Shown here: positions 46,372-54,464 of the stretch, piece by piece
How the letters are laid out: every line of letters starts with the position of its first letter
Position numbering within the stretch: position 1 is the first letter of the stretch
Assembly: GCF_902499125.1 (NCBI RefSeq)
Contig: NZ_CABVPX010000012.1
Span: forward strand, 62,001-126,000
Source: Burkholderia arboris
Lineage (GTDB): Bacteria > Pseudomonadota > Gammaproteobacteria > Burkholderiales > Burkholderiaceae
Reading direction: 5' to 3'
Length of the DNA stretch: 64,000 nucleotides
The notes under the pieces: generated by a model
What the model saw: only the letters and a program-made list of their open reading frames with translations
The model's database searches: none
What the model was told of the DNA's origin: nothing
Made by a program: the position numbers and the translations under genes

Positions 46372-46941
46372 TCAGGTTTTCGGCAGCGTGACACCGCGCT
46401 GCCCCTGATACTTGCCGCCGCGATCGGCATACGACACGTCGCACACTTCGTCGCTCTCGAAGAAGAGCACCTGTGCGACGCCTTCGTTCGCGTAGATCTT
46501 CGCGGGCAGCGGCGTGGTATTCGAGAATTCCAGCGTGACGTAGCCTTCCCACTCGGGTTCGAACGGCGTCACGTTGACGATGATCCCGCAGCGCGCATAG
46601 GTCGACTTGCCGAGGCAGACGGTCAGCACGGTGCGCGGGATCCGGAAATATTCGACGGTGCGGGCCAGCGCGAACGAGTTCGGCGGGATGATGCACACGT
46701 CGCCCTTGAAATCGACAAACGAACCCTCGTCGAAGTTCTTCGGATCGACGATCGTCGAGTTGATGTTCGTGAAGATCTTGAATTCGTCTGCGCAGCGAAT
46801 GTCGTAGCCGTAGCTCGACGTGCCGTAGCTGACGATCCGGCGGCCGTCCTCGGACGCGCGGACCTGATCGGGCACGAACGGCTCGATCATTTTGTGCTCT
46901 TCGGCCATGCGCCGAATCCATTTGTCGGACTTGATACTCAT
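46372..46941 (-). CDS. dcd: dCTP deaminase
   Basis: The protein has 189 residues. It deaminates dCTP to dUTP for thymidylate synthesis. The trimeric dUTPase-like fold is clear: [58 protein letters not shown] with the catalytic Glu, and [12 protein letters not shown]. The start [15 protein letters not shown] is standard. The 81-base gap to the decarboxylase gene suggests co-transcription. Confidence 0.95.
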
Positions 46942-47053
46942 ATCGGGGCGCCAGGAAACGCTGCGTGACAGTCAGGGAGGGCCGCTCGCGCAAGGCAGCG
47001 GCCGGGAAAGGCGGACATTTTACGCGATCATCGGCCGGCGCACGCGGCGGCCG

Positions 47054-47590
47054 TCAACGGATCACGCCGCAGGCCAGCGCAGGCCCCGCGCCATGGTGCG
47101 GAAACGCCGGGTCGCTCGGGTCGCGGTGCACCAGCGCCGCACGGCTCATCGCCGAGCGCACGCCATCGAGGGCCAGATCGGGCGCGACGATGAAGCCGGC
47201 CGCGACGCCGTTCGCATCCGCATGGATGTTGCCGAGATCGCCGGCGACGCGTGCGCCGGCGCGCAGCCGGTCGGCGGCCGGCGCGAACACCTGGCCGGCG
47301 CTCGAGCCGTCGCCCGCGTTGCAGTCGCCGCGCTCGTGCACTTGCAGCGCGTGGTCGCTGTTCGGCGGCAGGCCGACCAGGTTGTAGGTCACCTGCACGC
47401 CGTCCGGGCGCTCGACGAACGTCACCGCGCCGCGCGCCTGCGCGCCGACCGTCGGCTGCAGTTGTGCATCGGCCCGTTTTTCGTGCGACGAGGAAAAGGA
47501 GGTACAGCCGGCCAGCAGGCCCAGCGCGGCGGCGGCCAGCAGCGCGCGCTGCGCGCGGCCGGCGCGCACGCCGTGATGTCGTTGTTTCAT
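47054..47590 (-). CDS. Cu/Zn superoxide dismutase-like lipoprotein lacking most metal ligands
   Basis: The protein has 178 residues. ATG follows GAGGA. The lipobox LLAGC places the lipid on Cys29. The SodC fold is readable (GAVTFVERPDGVQVTYNLVGLPP, AGDLGNIHADANG, ACGVI) and both disulfide cysteines remain. Compared by eye with E. coli SodC, the copper site HGFHIH reads HALQVH, so one copper His is Gln. The bridging His (GGHLDP) is Val (GQVFAP), two zinc His are absent and the guiding Arg before ACGVI is lost. The second copper His, one further His (LVHRD) and the zinc Asp remain. It is unlikely to be a normal SOD; a structural or metal-sensing role is open. Confidence 0.82.
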   Translation of the reverse strand: MKQRHHGVRAGRAQRALLAAAALGLLAGCTSFSSSHEKRADAQLQPTVGAQARGAVTFVERPDGVQVTYNLVGLPPNSDHALQVHERGDCNAGDGSSAGQVFAPAADRLRAGARVAGDLGNIHADANGVAAGFIVAPDLALDGVRSAMSRAALVHRDPSDPAFPHHGAGPALACGVIR

Positions 47591-47723
47591 TCGATCCTCA
47601 TGCCGGCTGACGGCCGTTTGACACGGCGGCCGCGCCGGGCGGGTAAAGGGACCCGGGAAAAGTCGCCATGATACCGCGCCTCGCGGCGCCGTAAACAGCG
47701 TAAGGCCCCGCCCCGCAAGGGTT

Positions 47724-48815
47724 TTACGTATTTTGAACAACGATCGACGGGAACTTCGACGTCATGTCGCGCGATCGCTCGGCAATTGCCAGCGCGACGC
47801 CGCGCGCGATCTCGCGGTAGCGGCGCGCCAGCGCGCCGTCCGGATCGGCCGCCACCGTCGGCGTGCCGCTGTCGGCGCGCTCGCGGATCGCGATGTCGAG
47901 CGGCAGGCTGCCGAGCACGTTCACGTCGTAGTCCTTCGCCATCCGCTCGGCCCCGCCGGCGCCGAAGATGTGCTCTTCGTGGCCGCAGTTCGAACAGATG
48001 TGGATGCTCATGTTCTCGACGATGCCGAGGATCGGGATCCCGACCTTCTCGAACATCTTCAGGCCCTTCTTCGCGTCGAGCAGCGCGATGTCCTGCGGCG
48101 TCGTGACGATCACCGCGCCGGTGACGGGCACGCGCTGCGCGAGCGTGAGCTGGATGTCGCCGGTGCCGGGCGGCATGTCGACGATCAGGTAGTCGAGCTC
48201 GCGCCAGTTGGTCTGGCGCAGCAGCTGCTCGAGCGCGGAGGTCGCCATCGGGCCGCGCCACACCATCGGGTTGTCTTCCTCGATCAGGAAGCCGATCGAG
48301 TTCGCCTGCAGCCCGTGCCCGACGAGCGGGTTCATCGACTGGTTGTCCGGCGACTCGGGGCGCTGGCCGTGGATGCCGAGCATCGTCGGCAGCGACGGGC
48401 CGTAGATGTCCGCGTCGAGGATGCCGACCGACGCGCCTTCCGCGGCCAGCGCGAGCGCGAGGTTCACGGCCGTCGTGCTCTTGCCGACGCCGCCCTTGCC
48501 CGACGCGACCGCGACGATGTTCTTCACGTTCGGCAACAGCTTCACGCCACGCTGCACCGTGTGCGCAACGATGTCCTGCGACACCGCGACGCGTGCGTCG
48601 CGCACGCCCGGCACGGCCTGGAGCGCGGCGGCGACGCGCGCGCGCACGTCGTCGTGCTGGCTGCGCGCGGGGTAACCGAGCACCACGTCGAGCGTCACGA
48701 CATCGCCGTCGATCGCGACGTTGCGCACGCCCTTGTTCGCCGCATACGGGCGGCCGGTATTGGGGTCGACGACTGCCGCCAGCGCGGCGTCGACTTGTGC
48801 CCGGTCAATGCTCAT
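47724..48815 (-). CDS. apbC: Mrp/ApbC-type iron-sulfur cluster carrier P-loop ATPase
   Basis: The protein has 363 residues. The N-terminal DUF59/MIP18-like domain is 1 to about 85. The ATPase has the deviant Walker A SGKGGVGKST (105-114), ILDADIYGPSLPTMLG, and IVDMPPGTGDIQL. The cluster-binding CxxC is CSNCGHEEHIFG. It carries Fe-S clusters to target proteins. The ATG of MSIDRAQV has GGAG at 6 bases; the longer open frame upstream is not family-like. It is divergent from the OmpA-like gene and 40 kb away from any isc genes in view. Confidence 0.93.
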   Translation of the reverse strand: MSIDRAQVDAALAAVVDPNTGRPYAANKGVRNVAIDGDVVTLDVVLGYPARSQHDDVRARVAAALQAVPGVRDARVAVSQDIVAHTVQRGVKLLPNVKNIVAVASGKGGVGKSTTAVNLALALAAEGASVGILDADIYGPSLPTMLGIHGQRPESPDNQSMNPLVGHGLQANSIGFLIEEDNPMVWRGPMATSALEQLLRQTNWRELDYLIVDMPPGTGDIQLTLAQRVPVTGAVIVTTPQDIALLDAKKGLKMFEKVGIPILGIVENMSIHICSNCGHEEHIFGAGGAERMAKDYDVNVLGSLPLDIAIRERADSGTPTVAADPDGALARRYREIARGVALAIAERSRDMTSKFPSIVVQNT

Positions 48816-49163
48816 CGAAACTCCATGAAAACGTTTTTCTCGCGCGCAAACGTCAAAAAATATCAAATTACGCTGCGAAAATCGGGAAAAGTGAAAGAAT
48901 CTGTTGCATGCCATTGCGCGAACGCGCGGCCCGGCGCACTCTTCGCGTGCGGCACGCTATAGGGCCAAATCGGCCACTAACCGCCTATATTGTAGAGGCT
49001 GACGCGTCGCGCTGTCTGAACAGCCACGCTGGCGGACAGGGCATGCGGCCGCCTCGGCGGCTGCCGCAAGCGCCGGGCGACCCTGCTTTTTCGGGTGGTC
49101 CGCGCAGGGAGCCGTAACTGTTGTCGTCGTTGTCGACTCGTTCAACCAAGAGAGGAATCCAAG
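48816..49163. promoter_or_regulatory. divergent promoter region of apbC and the OmpA-like gene
   Basis: This gap of 348 bases has no gene. An AT-rich block (about 48825-48900) lies on the apbC side and includes a GAAAACGTTTTTC near-palindrome just upstream of the start. On the other side TATATT at about 48987 is a candidate -10 for the OmpA-like gene. The -35 elements are not clear. Confidence 0.4.
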
Positions 49164-49808
49164 ATGAACATGAAAATCGCGACCCGCTTGTCCGTCTTCG
49201 CATTGGCCGGCGCACTGCTGGCAGGCTGCGCCACGCAGCAAGGCAACAACACGGCCGTCGGTACCGGCACGGGTGCGGCGCTGGGCGCAGGCATCGGCGC
49301 GCTGGCGGGTGGCGGCAAGGGCGCGGCGATCGGCGCAGGCGTCGGCGCACTGGTCGGTGGCGTGACGGGCTACAACTGGCAGGCGATCAAGAACAAGCTC
49401 GCGCCGTCGGCAGCGAAGACGGGCACGCAGGTCACCGAGCAGCCGGACGGCTCGCTGAAGCTGAACGTGCCGAGCTCGGTCACGTTCGCGACGAACCAGT
49501 ACGCGATCACGCCGGCCTTCACGCCGCTGCTGAACGACCTGGCCACGACGCTGAACCAGAACCCGCAAGTCACGGCTTCGATCGTCGGCTACACCGACAG
49601 CACGGGCTCGGCGCAGCTGAACCAGACGCTGTCGCAGAACCGCGCGCAAAGCGTCGTGAACGCACTCGCCCAGCGCGGCGTGAACGGCGGCCGCCTGTCG
49701 GCCCAGGGCATGGGCCCGTCGAACCCGATCGCGGACAACGCGACCGAAGCCGGCCGCGCACAGAACCGCCGCGTCGAGATCTACCTGCGCGCAGCCCAGG
49801 CGCAGTAA
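49164..49808 (+). CDS. OmpA-family lipoprotein (YiaD-like)
   Basis: This 214-residue outer-membrane lipoprotein has a lipobox LLAGC with Cys22. A glycine-zipper region follows (GTGTGAALGAGIGALAGGGKGAAIGAG, about 35-70). An OmpA C-terminal domain binds peptidoglycan (about 100-210; SVTFATNQYAITPAF, IVGYTDSTGSAQLNQTLSQNRAQSV, GMGPSNPIADNATEAGRAQNRRVEIYL). The conserved Asp and Arg that grip meso-diaminopimelate are present. ATG follows AGAGGAA. It tethers the outer membrane to the wall; transcribed alone. Confidence 0.92.
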   Translation: MNMKIATRLSVFALAGALLAGCATQQGNNTAVGTGTGAALGAGIGALAGGGKGAAIGAGVGALVGGVTGYNWQAIKNKLAPSAAKTGTQVTEQPDGSLKLNVPSSVTFATNQYAITPAFTPLLNDLATTLNQNPQVTASIVGYTDSTGSAQLNQTLSQNRAQSVVNALAQRGVNGGRLSAQGMGPSNPIADNATEAGRAQNRRVEIYLRAAQAQ

Positions 49809-49988
49809 GCGCACGACGAGGGGAATACGCGGGCGCGCTGCCCGCGGGGCCCCGCCGGACAAGGCTTCCGGCGGGCCCGGTAACGAATCGAAAAAATTTT
49901 CGAACTTCTGTCGCAGGCCGTGGTCAGTATTTACGGTACGTGGCTGGTGTTGCCGGCGCGTCACCATTCTCCTCTTGTCGTTGTTGCT

Positions 49989-50017
49989 CCGGGGCCGTAT
50001 CCGCCCCGGTTTTTTTT
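49989..50017 (+). terminator. strong intrinsic terminator between the OmpA-like gene and metG
   Basis: CCGGGGC, 7-base loop, GCCCCGG and eight T's. It lies 180 bases after the upstream stop. Confidence 0.92.
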
Positions 50018-50136
50018 GCCTGCAAAATGCGTGTTGCAACGCAGCACAACCTCGCCAGGCACGCTGCTTGCGCGGCCCCGCCCCTTCCGGCGCCCGGTCC
50101 GCGGCGCCGGCTCGCATCGCCGGCCCGCGCCCCTGC

Positions 50137-50142
50137 TAGAAT
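50137..50142 (+). promoter_or_regulatory. -10 element (TAGAAT) of metG
   Basis: CTAGAAT lies 43 bases before the metG start, like the hexamer in front of argH. No clear -35. Confidence 0.45.
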
Positions 50143-50184
50143 CGCACTTTCCCGTTGTTTTTCCGCTGTTCCTCTACAGACCCT

Positions 50185-52341
50185 ATGTCCGCATCCGACC
50201 TCACTTCCGTGCAGGCTGCGGCGCCGCAAGGCGGCCGCCAGATCCTCGTAACGTCCGCACTGCCCTATGCCAACGGGCAGATCCACATCGGCCACCTGGT
50301 CGAGTACATCCAGACCGACATCTGGGTGCGGACGCTGCGAATGCATGGCCATGAGGTCTACTACATCGGCGCCGACGACACGCACGGCACGCCGATCATG
50401 CTGCGCGCGGAGAAGGAAGGCCTGACCCCGAAGCAGTTGATCGATCGCGTGTGGACCGAACACAAGCGCGACTTCGACAGCTTCGGCGTGTCGTTCGACA
50501 ATTTCTACTCGACCGACTCGGACGAGAACCGCGTGCTGAGCGAGAAGATCTACCTCGCGCTGCAGGACGCCGGCCTGATCGCCGAGCGCGAGATCGAGCA
50601 GGCGTACGATCCCGTCAAGGAAATGTTCCTGCCGGACCGCTTCATCAAGGGCGAGTGCCCGAAGTGCCACGCGAAGGATCAATACGGCGACAACTGCGAA
50701 GTGTGCGGCTCGACCTACCTGCCGACCGAACTGCTGAACCCGTACTCGGTCGTGTCAGGCGCGACGCCGGTGCGCAAGACCTCGAAGCACTACTTCTTCC
50801 GCCTGTCCGACCCGCGCTGCGAGTCGTTCCTGCGCGATTGGGTGAGCGGCCTCGCACAGCCCGAAGCAACCAACAAGATGCGCGAGTGGCTCGGCGATGC
50901 CGGCGAAGCCAAGCTCGCCGACTGGGACATCTCGCGCGACGCGCCGTACTTCGGCTTCGAGATCCCGGGCGCGCCCGGCAAGTACTTCTACGTGTGGCTC
51001 GACGCGCCGGTCGGCTACTACGCGAGCTTCAAGAACCTGTGCGACCGCAACGGCGTCGACTTCGACGCGTGGATCCGGCCGGGCTCGAAGGCCGAGCAGT
51101 ACCACTTCATCGGCAAGGACATCCTGTACTTCCACACGCTGTTCTGGCCCGCGATGCTCGAGTTCTCGGGCCACCGCACGCCGACCAACGTGTTCGCGCA
51201 CGGCTTCCTGACGGTCGACGGCGCGAAGATGTCGAAGTCGCGCGGCACGTTCATCACCGCGCAGAGCTATATCGACACGGGCCTGAACCCCGAGTGGCTG
51301 CGCTACTACTTCGCCGCGAAGCTGAACGCGACGATGGAAGACATCGACCTGAACCTCGACGATTTCCAGGCGCGCGTGAACAGCGATCTCGTCGGCAAGT
51401 ACGTGAACATCGCGAGCCGCGCGGCGGGCTTCCTGATCAAGCGTTTCGACGGCCGCGTGCAGGACAGCGCGATGAATCACCCGCTCGTCGCGAAGCTGCG
51501 CGATGCGATTCCGCAGATCGCCGCGAACTACGAAGCACGCGAGTACGGCCGCGCGCTGCGCCACACGATGGAACTCGCGGATGAAGTGAACGCGTACGTC
51601 GATGGCGCAAAGCCGTGGGATCTCGCGAAGGATCCGGCCAACGCGGTCGCGCTGCACGAGACCTGCAGCGTGAGCCTCGAGTCGTTCCGTCTGCTGTCGC
51701 TCGCACTGAAGCCGGTGATGCCGCGTGTCGCCGAAGCGGTCGAGGCGTTCTTCGGGATCGCGCCGCTCGCATGGGCCGACGCCGCGAAGCCGCTGTCGTC
51801 GGAGCAGCCGATCAAGGCTTACCAGCACCTGATGACGCGCGTCGATCCGAAGCAGATCGAAGCGCTGCTCGCCGCGAACCGCGATTCGCTGCAGGCCGAG
51901 GCAACCGGCGCGGCCGCCGCGGGCGCCAATGCCGCGAAGGACGCGAAGAACAATGCCAAGGCGAACGCGAAGCAGGCGGTCGTGAACGGCGCCGACGACG
52001 CGCCGATCTCGATCGACGATTTCGCGAAGATCGACCTGCGCATCGCGAAAATCGTCGCGTGCCAGGCCGTCGAGGGCTCGGACAAGCTGCTGCAGCTCAC
52101 GCTCGACGTCGGCGAGGAAAAGACCCGCAACGTGTTCTCGGGCATCAAGTCCGCTTACCAGCCCGAGCAACTCGTCGGCAAGCTGACGGTGATGGTTGCG
52201 AACCTCGCGCCGCGCAAGATGAAGTTCGGCCTGTCCGAAGGGATGGTGCTCGCCGCATCGGCCACCGACGAGAAGGCGGAACCGGGCCTCTACATCCTCG
52301 AGCCGCACAGCGGCGCGAAGCCCGGCATGCGCGTGAAGTAA
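50185..52341 (+). CDS. metG: methionyl-tRNA synthetase
   Basis: The protein has 718 residues. The HIGH motif is at 34-37 and KMSKS at 348-352. A zinc knuckle with two Cys pairs ([17 protein letters not shown]) lies in the connective peptide. The helical anticodon domain follows. After an Ala/Lys-rich linker comes a C-terminal EMAP/Trbp111-like tRNA-binding and dimerisation domain ([15 protein letters not shown] to the end). All parts of a class 1, dimeric MetRS are present. It is separate from upstream genes and ends at a strong terminator. Confidence 0.96.
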   Translation: MSASDLTSVQAAAPQGGRQILVTSALPYANGQIHIGHLVEYIQTDIWVRTLRMHGHEVYYIGADDTHGTPIMLRAEKEGLTPKQLIDRVWTEHKRDFDSFGVSFDNFYSTDSDENRVLSEKIYLALQDAGLIAEREIEQAYDPVKEMFLPDRFIKGECPKCHAKDQYGDNCEVCGSTYLPTELLNPYSVVSGATPVRKTSKHYFFRLSDPRCESFLRDWVSGLAQPEATNKMREWLGDAGEAKLADWDISRDAPYFGFEIPGAPGKYFYVWLDAPVGYYASFKNLCDRNGVDFDAWIRPGSKAEQYHFIGKDILYFHTLFWPAMLEFSGHRTPTNVFAHGFLTVDGAKMSKSRGTFITAQSYIDTGLNPEWLRYYFAAKLNATMEDIDLNLDDFQARVNSDLVGKYVNIASRAAGFLIKRFDGRVQDSAMNHPLVAKLRDAIPQIAANYEAREYGRALRHTMELADEVNAYVDGAKPWDLAKDPANAVALHETCSVSLESFRLLSLALKPVMPRVAEAVEAFFGIAPLAWADAAKPLSSEQPIKAYQHLMTRVDPKQIEALLAANRDSLQAEATGAAAAGANAAKDAKNNAKANAKQAVVNGADDAPISIDDFAKIDLRIAKIVACQAVEGSDKLLQLTLDVGEEKTRNVFSGIKSAYQPEQLVGKLTVMVANLAPRKMKFGLSEGMVLAASATDEKAEPGLYILEPHSGAKPGMRVK

Positions 52342-52362
52342 GCCGCACGCGCTGCTGGCGAA

Positions 52363-52397
52363 GAAAAAGCCCCGCACGATTCGTGCGGGGCTTTTTC
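52363..52397. terminator. bidirectional terminator after metG
   Basis: A 17-bp stem (GAAAAAGCCCCGCACGA and its complement) with A and T tracts on both sides. It serves metG and, from the other side, the methyltransferase gene. Confidence 0.93.
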
Positions 52398-52459
52398 ATG
52401 TCTGCGTGTCGCCAGGTTCGTGCACCGCCTCTCCGCGACAAGCGCCCTTACCGGCATCG

Positions 52460-53476
52460 TCACGGCTTACGGCCCGTCACGAGGCTATGATCGCCGAAAC
52501 TCGGCACGGTTTCGATCGACACGAATCCGGCGTCCGCGAGCAGCGCTTCGAGCTCGCGCGCCGAGTACTGCTCGCCCTGTGTCCACCCGAGCATCATCAG
52601 GCTGTATGCGGGTGCCGCGAGCGGGCCACGCTTGTCGTCGCGGTAAAGCACTTCGTGCAGCACGATGCGGCCGCGAGGCGGCAACGCGTCGAAGCTCTTG
52701 CGGGCGAGGAACGCGTTGCGCCCGGCTGGCCAGTCGTGAAAGATATTCGAATAGAAATGCAGGTCGGCGTCCGGAAACGGATCGCACCACATGTCGCCGG
52801 GATGCAGGGTCACCCGCGCCTGCCACGGCGGCGCGGCAACGAAGTGCGCGGCCAGTTCGCACCCGGTCGGCAGATCGAAAAGCGTCGCGCGCAACGCCGG
52901 CCATGTCGCCAGCGCCCCCTTGATGTGCGCGCCGGAACCCCCGCCGATGTCGAGCATGTGCCGATGCGCGCCGAGATCGATGCGCGTCGGCCACACGGGC
53001 GCATGCGACGCGCTCAGGCTTTCCATCGCACGCATGAAGCGCAACCCGAGTTCCACCTGCTGCTCATGCGTGCGGAAGATGTCCGCATCGCCGTACGCGC
53101 ATGGCGCGTCGCGTCGCAACGCGGCCTCGAGCCCGGCCACCGAGAACGTCTCGGCGTTGTCGTACATCAGGTCCCAGAACGCGCCGAAGTACGTCGGACT
53201 CCGTTCAAGCAGCAGGTCCTCGCCGAGCGACGTCAGCGCATAGCGATTGGCGTCGCACTGCACGAAACCCAGCGCAACCGCGAGATTCGCCAGCGCCTCG
53301 GTCGGCCGGCGCGCGAGCCCGAGCGCATCGCCGAGTGCGGCGACGGTCGCAGGCCCCTCGTCGAGGTGGCGAAACAGGCCGAGCCGGTGCGCGATCAGCA
53401 TCGCGGGTCCGACGAACAGGCCGCGGGCGATATCGTATGCGGCGCGGTCGTCGTGACGCGGCAGCGCGGCACTCAT
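52460..53476 (-). CDS. SAM-dependent O-methyltransferase (acetylserotonin/COMT-like)
   Basis: The protein has 338 residues. The N-terminal winged-helix dimerisation domain (about 15-105; IAHRLGLFRHLDEGPATVAALGDALGL) precedes the SAM fold with motif I MLDIGGGSGAHI, and FDLPTGCE. The catalytic His region reads IFHDWPAGRN, as in plant-type O-methyltransferases, and is followed by PPRGRIVLHEVLY. Such enzymes tailor secondary metabolites. The start overlaps the stop of the preceding gene (ATGA), so it works with the haem-oxygenase-like enzyme. Substrate unknown. Confidence 0.87.
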   Translation of the reverse strand: MSAALPRHDDRAAYDIARGLFVGPAMLIAHRLGLFRHLDEGPATVAALGDALGLARRPTEALANLAVALGFVQCDANRYALTSLGEDLLLERSPTYFGAFWDLMYDNAETFSVAGLEAALRRDAPCAYGDADIFRTHEQQVELGLRFMRAMESLSASHAPVWPTRIDLGAHRHMLDIGGGSGAHIKGALATWPALRATLFDLPTGCELAAHFVAAPPWQARVTLHPGDMWCDPFPDADLHFYSNIFHDWPAGRNAFLARKSFDALPPRGRIVLHEVLYRDDKRGPLAAPAYSLMMLGWTQGEQYSARELEALLADAGFVSIETVPSFGDHSLVTGRKP

Positions 53477-54195
53477 GGCAGGCTCCGCGCAACCGGCACG
53501 ATATCGGCCCCAGCCGCGGCCATATCGATCTGCGTCGCCGCTTCGTGCGTCCACGCGGCAAACGCACGGAACACACGATCGACAAGCGCGATGCAGCGCG
53601 CGCGGCTGTCGCCGCCCAGCGCGATCGACGCCAGTTCCGCGTGCTCGCCGTTCTGCAGGTGGCCCGACTCGAGTGCGAAATGAAACGCCCCGAGGTAACG
53701 CAGCTCGCGCCCCGTCTGCGCACGCACCTGCGCGGCCACATGCGTCGTCAGCGAAAACAGCACGTTGCCGGTTTCCTCGATCGCTTCGATGACGGCAAGG
53801 CGCTCGACGCCGTCCGCGTCGCCGACGATCGCGCACAGCTCGTACATCAGCAGACGGCTACGATGGGTGTGCTCGCTCCACAGCATGCGCAGCGTATCGA
53901 TCAGCGTCGTCGCATCGTTCCAGCCCAGCGTCTCGACATCCTCGAGAAACCACGGCCAGTGATGATCGTCCTCGCGCGTATGCGCGTTCACGCGCGCCTG
54001 GTACGCGTCGGCCGGCGGCTCCGCACGCAGCACGTAGCGATTCAGGTCGCCGAACGCCATCACGAAGAACATGAAGCCGCGCACGAACTCGAGCCGCACG
54101 AGCGGCGGCAGGCGATCGTCGCGCAGCCGGTCGAACAGCGGAAGATTTTCGTAGTCCTCTCTGTTCCGCCTCACATGAGCCAGTACCGCTTTCAT
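53473..54195 (-). CDS. haem-oxygenase-like putative metalloenzyme (iron-containing redox enzyme family)
   Basis: This 240-residue all-helical protein has ATG 8 bases after AGGAG. The pattern fits haem-oxygenase-like diiron or iron enzymes (HDO, TenA relatives): EFVRGFMFFVMAFGDLN (Glu36), REDDHHW (Glu75, His78/79), IEAIEETGN (Glu137/140) and FHFALESGH (His172, Glu176, His179) supply plausible ligands. HDOs carry out N-oxygenation, desaturation or C-C cleavage in natural-product pathways. Paired by overlap with a methyltransferase, it looks like a two-step tailoring unit. The family call is by eye and the reaction is unknown. Confidence 0.72.
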   Translation of the reverse strand: MKAVLAHVRRNREDYENLPLFDRLRDDRLPPLVRLEFVRGFMFFVMAFGDLNRYVLRAEPPADAYQARVNAHTREDDHHWPWFLEDVETLGWNDATTLIDTLRMLWSEHTHRSRLLMYELCAIVGDADGVERLAVIEAIEETGNVLFSLTTHVAAQVRAQTGRELRYLGAFHFALESGHLQNGEHAELASIALGGDSRARCIALVDRVFRAFAAWTHEAATQIDMAAAGADIVPVARSLP

Positions 54196-54361
54196 CGGCG
54201 TGCTCCTGCGTGACGCCATCGACGCAGACGTGACGCGTCCGGCCGGCCGCGCGCCCGCCGATCATGCCGCTTCCGAGCCCATTGCGTATCGTTGACGAAA
54301 TCGAAACGCCCGCGCGTATTGCGTCGAACGCCCGCTCGGCGCCGGTCACGCGAACGTGATC

Positions 54362-54389
54362 AATCTAGAATGATTTGAACGATTGTCAA
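54362..54389 (-). promoter_or_regulatory. sigma70-type promoter of the HDO-like/methyltransferase operon
   Basis: On the minus strand a perfect TTGACA is followed after 16 bases by TAGATT, in a locally AT-rich patch. The start codon lies about 165 bases downstream, leaving a fairly long leader. Confidence 0.65.
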
Positions 54390-54464
54390 GGATAGGTGCA
54401 CAAACCGCACGCAGCGGAATCAATCGGCGCGGCGCGCCACACCTGTCGCGCGCCGCGGCCGCCG

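Larger units (their letters stand above)
49809..50184 (+). other. OmpA-like/metG spacer with two hairpins and the metG promoter
   Basis: This gap of 376 bases holds a GC hairpin at 49851-49875 without T run, then TCGAAAAAATTTTCGA at about 49887. An AT-richer stretch follows, then a strong terminator at 49989-50017. The -10 TAGAAT of metG lies at 50137-50142. The 110 bases between the two hairpins contain no protein frame and could be the 3' end of the upstream message or a small RNA. Confidence 0.5.

Noticed and set aside
47054..47590. Functional periplasmic Cu/Zn superoxide dismutase
   Set aside because: Most metal ligands and the active-site Arg appear replaced, so the entry is kept as SOD-like only.
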